DNA from: Novilysobacter_A longmucuonensis
GTDB lineage: Bacteria > Pseudomonadota > Gammaproteobacteria > Xanthomonadales > Xanthomonadaceae
Length of the DNA: 64,000 bases
Assembly (NCBI RefSeq): GCF_046600735.1
Contig: NZ_JBJMAW010000012.1
Coordinates: 9,727-73,726 of the forward strand
Direction: 5' to 3'
The notes under the pieces are model-generated. The model saw nothing but the letters and a program-made list of their open reading frames with translations, did not search any database and was not told the DNA's origin. This document shows, in pieces, positions 15,027-23,997 of the stretch. A program made the translations under genes and the position numbers. The first letter of the stretch is position 1, and each line of letters begins with the position of its first letter.

Positions 15027-16940
15027 ATGTCGTTGTTGCGCTTGTCATCCGTGGTGCTGCCGGTGCTGCTTGCCGGACTGTGGCCGTGCTCGGCCGTGCT
15101 GGCGCAGGCGCCGGCAGCAGCCGCCGCGCCGGCCGACGTCGCCTATCCGGGCACGCTGTCGCTGACGGTCGATGCGACCGATCTGGCGCGGCGGGTGTTC
15201 CATGTACGCCAGCAGATCCCGGTGCAGGCCGGCCCGCTGACCTTGCTGTTTCCCAAGTGGATCCCCGGCAAGCATCGCCCGGACGGTCCGATCCACAAGC
15301 TTGCCGGGCTCAGGGTCAGCGGCAACGGAGAGCGCATCGCCTGGACCCGTGACCCGGGCGATGTCTACGCGTTCACCATCGACGTGCCGGCGGGGGTGGG
15401 CTCGCTGGATGTCGAGTTCGACATGCTGACCTCGACCGCCGGCAACCAGGGCCGGGTGGTGATGACGCGTGACATGCTCAACCTGGAGTGGGGCACGGTG
15501 GCGCTGTATCCGGCCGGGCATTACGTCAGCCGGATCCAGGTCACGCCGAGCCTGGTGCTGCCGGCCGGCTGGCAGGCCGGCACCGCGCTGGAACTGCAGG
15601 CACGCGAGGGCGACACGCTGCGCTACGGCACGGTCAGCTTCGAGACGCTGCAGGACTCGCCGGTCTACGCCGGGCGCTACTTCAGCCAGGTCGATCTCGA
15701 CCCGGGCGCGGCGGTGCCGGTGAGGCTCGACATCGTCGCCGACGCGCCGAAGTACCTGGAGTACAGCCAGGCGCAGATCGCCAGCCACCGGGCGATGGTC
15801 GAGCAGGCCTACAAGCTGTTCGACTCGAAACATTTCGACCACTATGACTTCCTGCTGTCGCTGTCGGACCAGATGAGCGGCAACGGCCTGGAGCATCACC
15901 GCTCCAGCGAGAATGGCGTGGCGCCGGGGTTCTTCACCGATTGGGACGCCAACATCGCCCGTCGCGAACTGCTGCCGCACGAATTCGTGCACTCGTGGAA
16001 CGGCAAGTTCCGCCGCCCGGCCGGGCTGTCCACGCCGAGCTTCCACGTGCCAATGCGCGACAGCCTGCTGTGGGTCTACGAGGGCCAGACCCAGTACTGG
16101 GGCAAGGTGCTGACGGCGCGCTCGGGGCTGTGGGACAAGCAGACCGCGCTCGATGCACTGGCGGTGGTGGCCGCGACTTACGACAGCGACCGCCCCGGCC
16201 TGGCATGGCGCAGCGTGCAGGACACCACCCATGACCCGATCATCGCGATGCGCCGGCCGCAGCCGTACCGCAGCTACCAGCTGAGCGAGGAGTACTACAA
16301 CGCCGGCGCGCTGATCTGGCTGGCGGTGGATGCCAGGCTGCGCGAGCTCAGCGGCGGAAGACGCTCGCTGGACGATTTCGCCAGCGCGTTCTTCGGCATC
16401 AATGACGCGAGCTGGGAGGTGGTGCCGTACACGTTCGAGGACGTGGTCGCGGTGCTCGATGGCATCGCCGAACACGACTGGCGCGGCTTCCTGCGCAGCC
16501 GGCTCGACGCGCATGGCGCACCGCTGGACGGCCTGGCCGCGAGCGGCTGGCGGCTGGTCTACACCGACACCCCGAGCGCGTACCACAAGGCCGCGCTGAC
16601 GGCGCGCAAGACCGCCGACTACACCGCCTCGCTCGGGCTGACGGTGTCCACCGGCGAGGGCCGCGTCACCGCGGTGCGCTGGGACGGCCCGGCGTTCGAC
16701 GCCGGCATCGCCTCGGGCAGCACGCTGCTGGCGGTCAACGGCTACGCGTTCGAGACCGGGCTGCTGGACGATGCGATCGAAGCCGCGCAGGCCGATGGCA
16801 GCGCGGTCGAGCTGGTGGTCCAGCACGGCGAGGTCGTGCGCACCGTGTCGATCGATTACCGCGGCGGCTTGCGCTATCCGCACCTGGAGCGCATCGACGG
16901 CACGCCGGATCGCTTGAGCCGGATCCTGGCGCCGCGCTGA
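15027..16940 (+). CDS. M61 family (glycyl aminopeptidase-like) metallopeptidase
   Basis: The product is 637 residues. The ATG at 15027 follows a GTGGAG ribosome site and opens a signal peptide (LRLSSVVLPVLLAGLWPCSA, cleavage near AQA), so the enzyme is exported. The zinc motif LLPHEFVHSWNGKFRRP gives His318, Glu319 and His322; the third ligand should lie in the following Glu-rich helix region. The C-terminal about 90 residues (TASLGLTVSTGEGRVTAVRW onward) are a PDZ domain, as in the family. M61 enzymes cleave N-terminal glycine or alanine. It is a single-gene unit flanked by repeats. Confidence 0.92.
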   Translation: MSLLRLSSVVLPVLLAGLWPCSAVLAQAPAAAAAPADVAYPGTLSLTVDATDLARRVFHVRQQIPVQAGPLTLLFPKWIPGKHRPDGPIHKLAGLRVSGNGERIAWTRDPGDVYAFTIDVPAGVGSLDVEFDMLTSTAGNQGRVVMTRDMLNLEWGTVALYPAGHYVSRIQVTPSLVLPAGWQAGTALELQAREGDTLRYGTVSFETLQDSPVYAGRYFSQVDLDPGAAVPVRLDIVADAPKYLEYSQAQIASHRAMVEQAYKLFDSKHFDHYDFLLSLSDQMSGNGLEHHRSSENGVAPGFFTDWDANIARRELLPHEFVHSWNGKFRRPAGLSTPSFHVPMRDSLLWVYEGQTQYWGKVLTARSGLWDKQTALDALAVVAATYDSDRPGLAWRSVQDTTHDPIIAMRRPQPYRSYQLSEEYYNAGALIWLAVDARLRELSGGRRSLDDFASAFFGINDASWEVVPYTFEDVVAVLDGIAEHDWRGFLRSRLDAHGAPLDGLAASGWRLVYTDTPSAYHKAALTARKTADYTASLGLTVSTGEGRVTAVRWDGPAFDAGIASGSTLLAVNGYAFETGLLDDAIEAAQADGSAVELVVQHGEVVRTVSIDYRGGLRYPHLERIDGTPDRLSRILAPR

Positions 16941-16962
16941 GGTCCGCCCGCGCGGAGCTTTT

Positions 16963-17115
16963 GTAGGAGCAGGAGCGGCTTCTGTAGGAGCGGCTTCAGC
17001 CGCGAGCTTCTGGCGGAAGGCCGCGCAGAAGGCAAACCCTGCGGCGGTGGAGTTGATGGCGACCGGGTTTCGGCATCGGCGATCGACTGCGGTTCGCGGC
17101 TGAAGCCGCTCCTAC
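16963..17115. repeat. Three-copy REP-like cluster
   Basis: A partial copy at 16963-16980 (GTAGGAGCAGGAGCGGCT) and a full forward copy at 16984-17005 are followed by an inverted copy at 17094-17115. They occupy the convergent gap between the M61 peptidase gene and the next minus-strand gene. The partial copy looks like a slippage product. Confidence 0.88.
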
Positions 17116-17125
17116 CGCGCGCGGC

Positions 17126-17734
17126 TCATGCGCGTGCGTCGGCGCCGCCGTGCAGGTCGCGGCGCGAGCGGCTGCGGCCGCTCGGGGCGTCGGCCGGCAC
17201 CGAGGCGGTCGCCACTTCGACGGTGCTCAGCTCTCGCTGGCTGAGCCGTCGCAGGGTGGCGGCGTCGGGCACGCCGATGCCCTTGGCGCGGCCGGCGGTG
17301 TACAGGGTCACGTGCGCCGGCGGCACCGGCACCTCGCGGCCGAGCAGCTCGCCGATGGTCCGGTAGAACACCGCCAGCGCCGGCATCTCGATCAGTTCGA
17401 CGATCGAGCCGATGCAGCGTCCCGCGCCATGTCCCATCTGCTCGCGCTTCTGCAGGCGGTGCAGTCCGTGGGTGCGGGTGAAGCGCCAGTCCAGCGCACA
17501 GAACGCCTCGCGCACGGCCTTGCTGCGGACGCGGCGTTCGCCCAGACCGGCGTGCAACGCCTGGCCGATGCGCCGGCCCACCAGGGTCACGTGCAGTTCG
17601 CGCTTGGGCGCGAAGTGGAGGCCATCGATCTCCACCGCGTCGGTTGGCGGCGCCCACCGGTCTGGCGACAGCGGCAGCAGCAGCGTCTTCTGGCTCGACC
17701 AGCCCGGCCATGGGGTTTGGCTTTCGGGGTTCAT
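17126..17734 (-). CDS. Uncharacterised protein with two HxT motifs (2H phosphoesterase-like)
   Basis: The product is 202 residues with no signal peptide. Two spaced motifs, ELHVTLVG (His48, Thr50) and AHVTLYTAG (His141, Thr143), have the H-x-T/S pattern and spacing of the 2H phosphoesterase superfamily (2'-5' RNA ligase, cyclic phosphodiesterases), each preceded by a plausible beta strand. This suggests an RNA or cyclic-phosphate phosphodiesterase, but the rest does not match a subfamily I can name. The C-terminus is Arg/Ser-rich. An unusual feature is the acid-poor, Arg/His-rich centre (FTRTHGLHRLQKREQMGHG). Confidence 0.65.
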   Translation of the reverse strand: MNPESQTPWPGWSSQKTLLLPLSPDRWAPPTDAVEIDGLHFAPKRELHVTLVGRRIGQALHAGLGERRVRSKAVREAFCALDWRFTRTHGLHRLQKREQMGHGAGRCIGSIVELIEMPALAVFYRTIGELLGREVPVPPAHVTLYTAGRAKGIGVPDAATLRRLSQRELSTVEVATASVPADAPSGRSRSRRDLHGGADARA

Positions 17735-17999
17735 GTCTGTGGTTCCTGCAGCGGCGTATGGCGCGATCGTCGCTGCTGCGGCGGCAAGACCGCGTCATGA
17801 CGCTGCACCTGAATGCACGCGCGACCGATAACGCGCGCACCCCCGACCGCCGCGCCGCCGAGCGGGATTGCAGGACATCGCCGGCGGGATTCCCGTCATC
17901 CGGAAATCACGTCCTGGCGACGGGTCGTTAACCGCCGATGCGCGAGGCTTGCCCGATCCCGCCGGAGCGCAACCGGCCTTCGCAACGGAGCACTTCGAG

Positions 18000-18902
18000 A
18001 TGAACAACCAGGACATGGGCCGCCACGGCCACACTCCAAAAAGCCAGACCGACCAGAACCCTTCACGGCAGATGCATTCCCAGCAGAACCAATCGGAGCA
18101 GAAGCCATCCGGCCAGCACCAGGACCGCGACATGAACCGCGACCCGATCAGCGGCGCGGCCGGTTCGCACCCGGTCGGCGTGGGGGTCGGCGGCGTCACC
18201 GGCGCAGCGGCCGGCGGCGCGCTGGCAGGTACCGCGTTCGGTCCGATCGGCACCCTCGTCGGCGCCGGGCTCGGCGTCGTGGCCGGTGCGGCGGCGGGCA
18301 AGGGCGTGGCCGAGCGCATCGACCCGACCGGTGAAACGGAGTACTGGCGCAACGAGCACCAGAACCGTCCGCATGCAAAATCCGGCGACGACTTCGACCG
18401 CGACTTCGCCGCCGCCTACGGTTTCGGCCTGCAGGCGCGCGAGCAGCACGGCCCCAGCGCTTTCGAGCGGTCGGAGAACGATCTGCGCGCAGATTGGGAG
18501 CGCGCCCGTGGCGAGTCACGCCTGAGCTGGGATGAGGCCAAGTCCGCGGCGCGCGACTCCTACGAGCGCGCCGATCGCACCTACGACACCTACGAGGCCA
18601 GCGACAAACACTTCCAGTCGCAATTCGAGGCGGCCGGCGAGGACGGCGACCGCAACTTCGACGAGCACCGCCCGGCGTACCGCTTCGGCGTGCATGCACG
18701 CACGCGCTATGGCGACCGCCCATGGGACCAGTCGCTGCAGGACGAGCTCAGGCAGGACTGGGAGCGTGGCGGCGCCGAGGCGCGGATGGACTGGGAGCAG
18801 GCGCTCCCGAGCATCCAGGAGGCCTATGGGTCGCCCTACATCCAGACCCGCGAGACCGACGACCGCGACAACCCGGGCGCGGGGTTGTTCCGGGTGCGCT
18901 GA
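18000..18902 (+). CDS. Glycine-zipper stress-type protein
   Basis: The product is 300 residues from ATG 18000, which has GGAG 9 bases upstream; a longer reading from 17868 runs through non-coding DNA. Residues 1-50 are a Gln/His/Asn-rich hydrophilic head. Residues 56-108 are a glycine-zipper (VGVGVGGVTGAAAGGALAG then GTLVGAGLGVVAGAAAGKG) that could insert into or associate with membrane. The remainder is highly charged with two copies of a motif, FAAAYGFGLQAREQHG and YRFGVHARTRYGD, each followed by a WERA/WERG helix. Related proteins are annotated only as hypothetical. A role in envelope or desiccation stress is speculation. Confidence 0.8.
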   Translation: MNNQDMGRHGHTPKSQTDQNPSRQMHSQQNQSEQKPSGQHQDRDMNRDPISGAAGSHPVGVGVGGVTGAAAGGALAGTAFGPIGTLVGAGLGVVAGAAAGKGVAERIDPTGETEYWRNEHQNRPHAKSGDDFDRDFAAAYGFGLQAREQHGPSAFERSENDLRADWERARGESRLSWDEAKSAARDSYERADRTYDTYEASDKHFQSQFEAAGEDGDRNFDEHRPAYRFGVHARTRYGDRPWDQSLQDELRQDWERGGAEARMDWEQALPSIQEAYGSPYIQTRETDDRDNPGAGLFRVR

Positions 18903-18920
18903 GATCGCAACAGCGCCTTT

Positions 18921-19053
18921 GCAGGAACGCCCACGCTTGATGAGGGCCATGCTTGACGAGAGCATGGGGCGCGACCCGAAATCGGTACAAGGCGCGGCAA
19001 GCCGAGCGCCGTCGCGCCCCATGCCTTCGTCAAGCATGGGGCGCTCCTACGGA
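18921..19053. repeat. Large imperfect inverted repeat with CATGCTTGACGAGAGCATGG
   Basis: CATGCTTGACGAGAGCATGG followed by GGCGCGAC is mirrored by GTCGCGCCCCATGCCTTCGT and CAAGCATGGGGCGCTCCTAC, forming a long imperfect stem in the convergent gap. It shares the CGCTCCTAC end with the commoner repeat of the window and seems to be a variant of the same family. Confidence 0.7.
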
Positions 19054-19086
19054 AGGCGCGGTGTCGACCAGCGACGCGATGCCGGG

Positions 19087-19110
19087 GTAGAGCCGAGCTT
19101 GCTCGGCTGC
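19087..19110. repeat. Dispersed GTAGAGCCGAGCTTGCTC repeat, second copy
   Basis: Nearly identical to 5576-5599. The hairpin-capable core AGCCGAGCTTGCTCGGCT lies six bases beyond the stop codon of the indolepyruvate ferredoxin oxidoreductase gene and could serve as its transcription terminator. Confidence 0.7.
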
Positions 19111-19115
19111 CGCAA

Positions 19116-22100
19116 TCAGGCCACCTGCACCAGCCGCAGCGGATTGCTCCATTGCGCCAGCAATTCGGCCTCGCGCGCCTGGGCACGCTCCAGGTGCGCG
19201 TGCTTGACGTGCCCGAAGCCGCGGATGTGTTCGGGCACGCTGGCGATCTGCACGGCGAGGTCCACGTTGCCGCGGTCCAGCGTGCCGAGCAGCCCGTCGA
19301 TCGTGCCGAAGTACGCCTCGATCAGCCGCCGCTCGCTCCGGCGTTCGTCGGTGTAGCCGAACACGTCCAGCGGCCCGCCGCGCAGGAACTTCAGCTTCGC
19401 CACCAGCCTGAACGCGGTGAACAGCCACGGTCCGAACTCACGCTTGACCAGCCGCCCCTGCGCATCCTTTTTGGCCAGCAGCGGCGGGGCGAGGTGGAAC
19501 CTGAGCTTGTAGTCGCCCTCGAACTGCTGCTCCAGCTGTCGCCGGAACTCGCCACTGGTGTACAGCCGCGCGACCTCGTACTCGTCCTTGTAGGCCATCA
19601 GCTTGAATGCGTAGCGCGCGACCGCTTCGGTCAGGTCGGTGTTGCCGGGCGCGCGCCGGGCTTCGGCATCGCGCACTTTCGACACCAGGCCGGCGTAACG
19701 CGCGGCGTAGGCGGCGTTCTGGTAATCGGTGAGGAATGCCACCCGGCGCTCGATGAGTTCGTCGAGCGAGCGCGACAGGCGCGCGTCGTCCAGCGGCAGG
19801 AACGCGACGGTGCCGCCGCCGTGCCCGGCCCTGCCATCGACGGCATGCTCGGGCACGTGGCGCAGCTCGTCGCCGGTGCGGCTGGCGCGCGGCGCCGAGG
19901 CGCTGCCCGACTCGTGGCCCTCCCACTCGCCGGGCGAGAGCATCGGCAGCGCGTGCGGGGTGGCTTCGGCCGGTGTCGGCACGTTGCGCACCAGGCCGGC
20001 GGCGTCGGCCACGGCATCGGGGTCGATGACCGCCAGACGGCCCCAGGCGAACGCGGTCTTGTTCATCTCGACCGCGGCACCGTTGAGTTCGACCGCGCGC
20101 ATGATCGCCTCCAGCGACAAGGGCACCAAGCCCTGCTGCCAGGCGTAGCCGAGTATGAACAGGTTCGACATGATCGCGTCGCCGAGCAGCGCGGTCGCCA
20201 GCTGGGTCGCGTCGACCACCATCAAATCCGATGCCTGAGCCGCCTCGCCGCCGAGCGCAACCTTGACCGCGTCGATGATGTCGGCCGCCGGAAACTGCAT
20301 GTCCGGGCGCGTGGTGAACGTGCCGGGCATCGCCTCGTAGCTGTTGAGCACCACGCGCGAGCGCCCGCCGCGGATCTTCGACAGCGCCCAGTAGTCGTTG
20401 ACCACCACCATGTCGCAGCCGAGCACCAGGTCCGCCTCGCCCGCGGCGATGCGCACCGCGAAGATGTCGGCCGGTGAAGGCGCGATGCGGATGTGGGTGG
20501 TGACCGCGCCGCCCTTCTGCGCCAGGCCGGTCTGGTCCAGCACGCTGGCGCCCTTGCCTTCCAGGTGCCCGGCCATGCCGAGCAGCGCACCGATGGTGAC
20601 CACGCCGGTGCCGCCGACGCCGGTGATCAGGATGTTCCATGGCCGCTCGAGCGCGGGCAGGGTCGGCATCGGCAGGTCGCTCAGGCGGTCTTTGGCCGAC
20701 GCGGCCTTCTTCTTGCGCAGCCCGCCGCCCTCGACGGTGACGAAGCTGGGGCAGAAGCCGCTCACACAGGAGTAGTCCTTGTTGCAGTTGGACTGGTCGA
20801 TCTCGCGCTTGCGGCCGAACTCGGTCTCCTTGGGCAGCACCGCGACGCAGAAGGACTTCTGGCCGCAGTCGCCACAGCCTTCGCAGACCAGGCTGTTGAC
20901 CATGACGCGCTTGGCCGGATCTTTGAGCTTGCCGCGCTTGCGGCGGCGGCGCTTCTCGGTCGCGCAGGTCTGGTCGAAGATCAGCACCGACGTGCCCTTG
21001 ACCTGGCGCAGGCGCTTTTGCGCGTCGTCCAGGTGCTTGCGGTCGAGGAACTCGACCCCGTCCGGGAAGATGCTGCGGTCACTCCACTTGTCGATGTCGT
21101 CCGACAGCAGCACGATGGTCTGCACGCCTTCGCTGCGCACCTGTTGCGCGATCTGCGGCACCGACAGCGTGCCGTCGACCGGCTGGCCGCCGGTCATCGC
21201 GACCGCGTCGTTGTAGAGGATCTTGTAGGTGATGTTGACCCCGGCGGCGATCGACTGGCGGATCGCCAGCGAGCCGGAGTGGAAGTAGGTGCCGTCGCCG
21301 AGGTTCTGGAATACGTGCTCGGTGGCGGTGAACGCCGCCTGCCCGGCCCAGGTGACGCCTTCGCCGCCCATGTGGGTGTAGGTCTCGGTGCTGCGGTCCA
21401 TCCAGGTGACCATGTAGTGGCAACCGATGCCGCCGAGCGCGCGCGAGCCTTCCGGCACCGCGGTGGAGGTGTTGTGCGGACAGCCCGCGCAGTAGTGCGG
21501 CACTCGCGGAAAACTGGCTCGCGGCAATGCCAGCTCGCCTTCCTTGTCGGCCATCCAGCGCAGCACGGTTTCCATGTGCTCGCTGTGGCCGCCGTCGACC
21601 AGCTTGAGCCGCTGGATGCGGCGCGCGATCACCCGCGCGATCCGGGCCGGGGTCAGCTCGCCGGTGCTGGGCAGGATCCACTCGCCCGATTCGTCGTACT
21701 TGCCGACGATGCTCGGACGGGCGCCGCCGTCGAAGTTGTACATCGACTCCTTCATCTGGCTCTCGATGAAGGCGTGTTTCTCCTCGACCACCAGGATGTC
21801 CTGCAGGCCACGTGCGAAATCCCGCAGCCCGACCGGCTCCAACGGCCAGGTCATGCCGACCTTGTACACCCGGATCCCGAGCTCGGAACACGTGCGCGCG
21901 TCCAGCCCGAGGTACTCCAGCGCCTGCAGCACGTCGAGGTACGACTTGCCGGTGGTGATGATGCCCAGCCGCGCCTGCGGCGAATCGAGCACGATGCGGT
22001 CGATGCCGTTGGCCCGTGCGAACGCCTGCGCGGCTTTCACCGCGTACTGGTGCAGGCGCATCTCCTGGTCCAGCGGCGGGTCGGGCCAGCGGATGTTGAG

Positions 22101-22886
22101 CCCGCCGGGCGGCATCTCGAAGTCCTCTGGCAGCACGATGGTGCGCGCCAGCGGGTTGACGTCGACCGAGGCGGAGGACTCGACCGTCTCGGCGATCGTC
22201 TTGAAGCCGACCCAGCGGCCGGTGTAGCGACTCATCGCCCAGCCCAGCAGACCCATGTCGAGGATGTCCTGCACCCCGGCCGGGTTGAGGATCGGCATCA
22301 TCGCGCTGCTGAACTCGCCTTCCGAGCCGTGCGGCAGGGTCGAACTGCGGCAGGCGTGGTCGTCGGCGGCCAGCGCCAGCACGCCGCCGAGCCTGCTGGT
22401 GCCGGCGGCATTGGCGTGCTTGAACACGTCGCCGCTGCGGTCCACCCCCGGGCCCTTGCCGTACCACATGCCGAACACGCCTTCGACCTTGGCGCCCTCG
22501 AACAGGTTGGTCTGCTGGGTGCCCCAGACCATGGTCGCGCCGAGATCCTCGTTCAGGCCCGGGGTGAACCTGACCCCGGCGCCTTCCAGATGCTTCTTAG
22601 CGCGCCACAGCTCCAGGTCGAACCCGCCCAGCGGGCTGCCGCGATACCCGGAGATAAAGCCGGCGGTGTCGAGCCCGGCGGCCTGGTCGCGCAAGCGCTG
22701 CATCAGCGGCAGACGGACCAGCGCCTGCACCCCGGACAGATAGATGCGCCCGTCCTGCCGGCTGTATTTGTGCTCGAGCGTGTAGCCCTCGTCCAGCAGC
22801 GGGCAGGCAGCCGCCGCGCCTGCCGGCGTGGCGGTGCAGGAAAGCCCCGCCGGGGAGGGCGAGTTCAGTTCGGCGGTGCGGGACAT
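19116..22886 (-). CDS. Fused indolepyruvate ferredoxin oxidoreductase
   Basis: The product is 1256 residues. The ATG at 22886 is preferred to the one at 22892 because the GGAG site is then 8 bases away. The order is a pyrimidine-type domain (YRGSPLGGFDLELWRAKKHL), a TPP-binding region (HYCAGCPHNTSTAVPEGSRA, GIGCHYMVTWMDRST, MGGEGVTWAGQAAF), a short Cys-rich iron-sulfur segment (CEGCGDCGQKSFC, CNKDYSCVSGFCPSF) and the gamma domain (ITGVGGTGVVTIGALLGMAG), plus a C-terminal DUF6537-like part. It would decarboxylate aryl or branched 2-oxoacids to acyl-CoA with ferredoxin reduction in amino-acid catabolism. Family length is about 1150-1200, so the first 40 residues may be extra. Confidence 0.93.
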   Translation of the reverse strand: MSRTAELNSPSPAGLSCTATPAGAAAACPLLDEGYTLEHKYSRQDGRIYLSGVQALVRLPLMQRLRDQAAGLDTAGFISGYRGSPLGGFDLELWRAKKHLEGAGVRFTPGLNEDLGATMVWGTQQTNLFEGAKVEGVFGMWYGKGPGVDRSGDVFKHANAAGTSRLGGVLALAADDHACRSSTLPHGSEGEFSSAMMPILNPAGVQDILDMGLLGWAMSRYTGRWVGFKTIAETVESSASVDVNPLARTIVLPEDFEMPPGGLNIRWPDPPLDQEMRLHQYAVKAAQAFARANGIDRIVLDSPQARLGIITTGKSYLDVLQALEYLGLDARTCSELGIRVYKVGMTWPLEPVGLRDFARGLQDILVVEEKHAFIESQMKESMYNFDGGARPSIVGKYDESGEWILPSTGELTPARIARVIARRIQRLKLVDGGHSEHMETVLRWMADKEGELALPRASFPRVPHYCAGCPHNTSTAVPEGSRALGGIGCHYMVTWMDRSTETYTHMGGEGVTWAGQAAFTATEHVFQNLGDGTYFHSGSLAIRQSIAAGVNITYKILYNDAVAMTGGQPVDGTLSVPQIAQQVRSEGVQTIVLLSDDIDKWSDRSIFPDGVEFLDRKHLDDAQKRLRQVKGTSVLIFDQTCATEKRRRRKRGKLKDPAKRVMVNSLVCEGCGDCGQKSFCVAVLPKETEFGRKREIDQSNCNKDYSCVSGFCPSFVTVEGGGLRKKKAASAKDRLSDLPMPTLPALERPWNILITGVGGTGVVTIGALLGMAGHLEGKGASVLDQTGLAQKGGAVTTHIRIAPSPADIFAVRIAAGEADLVLGCDMVVVNDYWALSKIRGGRSRVVLNSYEAMPGTFTTRPDMQFPAADIIDAVKVALGGEAAQASDLMVVDATQLATALLGDAIMSNLFILGYAWQQGLVPLSLEAIMRAVELNGAAVEMNKTAFAWGRLAVIDPDAVADAAGLVRNVPTPAEATPHALPMLSPGEWEGHESGSASAPRASRTGDELRHVPEHAVDGRAGHGGGTVAFLPLDDARLSRSLDELIERRVAFLTDYQNAAYAARYAGLVSKVRDAEARRAPGNTDLTEAVARYAFKLMAYKDEYEVARLYTSGEFRRQLEQQFEGDYKLRFHLAPPLLAKKDAQGRLVKREFGPWLFTAFRLVAKLKFLRGGPLDVFGYTDERRSERRLIEAYFGTIDGLLGTLDRGNVDLAVQIASVPEHIRGFGHVKHAHLERAQAREAELLAQWSNPLRLVQVA

Positions 22887-23078
22887 GGGCATGGCTCCGG
22901 CGCGGCACGGCCGCGGAGGTGGCAGGTCGTCAGGGGCGTGCGCGCGTCGGAAGGATCTTCAGACGAGGCCCGCGCGGCCGTTAACAAAACGGCGGGCAAA
23001 GCCCCGGAATTGTAACAGCCGCCCGGCCGCCGAGCCTCGTACCGGTAGCATGCGCGGGCACTACAGGGGACTATTTTC

Positions 23079-23705
23079 ATGCAGATACGTTGTTTTCTAC
23101 TTGCGGTCGCGCTGGCCGCTTGCGGCACCGCCTCGGCGCAGAGCCTGCCACGGCCCGCCGAGTTCTATTTCGATGAGGACGCCAGCGCGACGCGCGCGGT
23201 GGTCGCGGTCTCGGCGACCGGCGACGCCGCGGTCGAGCAACTCCTCAAGGCGATCGAGCGCGACCCGCGCGCCGCTGCCGAGACCGCGCAGCTGGCCCAC
23301 ATCGCGATGGCCGGCGGCCGGCCCGAGCTCGGCCGCGAGCTGTACGCACGCGCGCTGCGACTGCTGGGCACCAGCGACGGGCTGTACCGGCCGGTGATGT
23401 GGAACTACGGCTGGGACCTGTACCGCACCGGCGACCACGCTGCGGCACTCGACAGCTGGCGCACCCTGCTGCTGTCGCGCAACGTCACCGCGCAGTGGAT
23501 GCCGCAGACCCTGGCCCTGGTGTTGTGGACGCTGGATCGCCAGGACGAGGCGGTGCAGTGGTACGCCGCCGCGGTCCGCACCGAACCGCGGCAGTGGCGC
23601 AGCAGCGAGGCCTTCGCAAGCCTGCTGCCGACCTGGACCGCCGAAGAGCGCGCGACCCTCGCCGAAGTGCAGGCGGCCTGGGCGGAGAATCCGCCCAGCT
23701 GGTAG
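23079..23705 (+). CDS. Periplasmic TPR-like protein of unknown function
   Basis: The product is 208 residues with a signal peptide (MQIRCFLLAVALAACGTASA, cleavage before QSLPRP). The rest is helical, with a tetratricopeptide-like segment at about 85-170 (NYGWDLYRTGDHAAALDSW, TLALVLWTLDRQDEAVQWY). I recognise no catalytic motif. The gene 3' end, encoding AENPPSW, has been duplicated twice in degenerate form just beyond the stop. It is divergently placed from the oxidoreductase gene. Confidence 0.8.
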   Translation: MQIRCFLLAVALAACGTASAQSLPRPAEFYFDEDASATRAVVAVSATGDAAVEQLLKAIERDPRAAAETAQLAHIAMAGGRPELGRELYARALRLLGTSDGLYRPVMWNYGWDLYRTGDHAAALDSWRTLLLSRNVTAQWMPQTLALVLWTLDRQDEAVQWYAAAVRTEPRQWRSSEAFASLLPTWTAEERATLAEVQAAWAENPPSW

Positions 23706-23790
23706 AGGTGCTGCGGAGAATCCGCCCAGCTGGTGAGGGTGCCGCGGAAAATCCAACTGGTAAGGGTGCCGCGGAGAGTCCGCTGAACTG
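23684..23790. repeat. Degenerating tandem copies of a gene 3' end
   Basis: The last coding bases GCGGAGAATCCGCCCAGCTG recur as GCGGAGAATCCGCCCAGCTG at about 23713, then as GCGGAAAATCCAACTGG and GCGGAGAGTCCGCTGAACTG, each preceded by a GGTG(A/C)(T/C)G-type joint. The copies decay with distance from the gene. Confidence 0.8.
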
Positions 23791-23863
23791 TAGGAGCGCC
23801 CCATGGGCGCGATGCTTTTCGGCCGGGCGGAGCAAAGGCATCGCGCCCATGGAGCGCTCCTGC
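23790..23863. repeat. Paired inverted GTAGGAGCGCCCCATGGGCG repeat
   Basis: Forward copy 23790-23812 and inverted copy 23839-23863 with a 26-bp spacer; another CATGG-core variant of the window-wide family. Confidence 0.85.
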
Positions 23864-23952
23864 AGGATGCCGGTCGCCGGTGGGTTGGTGCGGCGGCGGG
23901 AGCTAGGTATCGCTGACGCTCGACCCGTCCTACGGACTATGGACTACGGACT

Positions 23953-23990
23953 ATTTCCCCCTTTGAAAAAACGGACCAAGGGGGATTTGC
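23953..23990. repeat. C-run/G-run hairpin repeat, second copy
   Basis: TTTCCCCCTTTGAAAAAACG followed by GACCAAGGGGGATTTGC is the reverse complement type of the element at 2829-2867. It lies just beyond the stop of the TonB-receptor remnant. Directly before it, at 23930-23952, are near-tandem copies of GGACTA(C/T). Confidence 0.7.
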
Positions 23991-23997
23991 TTCCTGC

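Noticed and set aside
15045..16883. 612-codon frame opposite the M61 peptidase
   Set aside because: Shadow of a gene with an intact HExxH motif and signal peptide.
17868..18902. Longer N-terminus for the glycine-zipper protein
   Set aside because: The first 44 codons lack a ribosome site and have intergenic composition; ATG 18000 has GGAG at the right distance.
20493..23015. 840-codon open frame opposite the ferredoxin oxidoreductase
   Set aside because: Same antisense effect; the other strand encodes a complete enzyme with TPP and iron-sulfur motifs.
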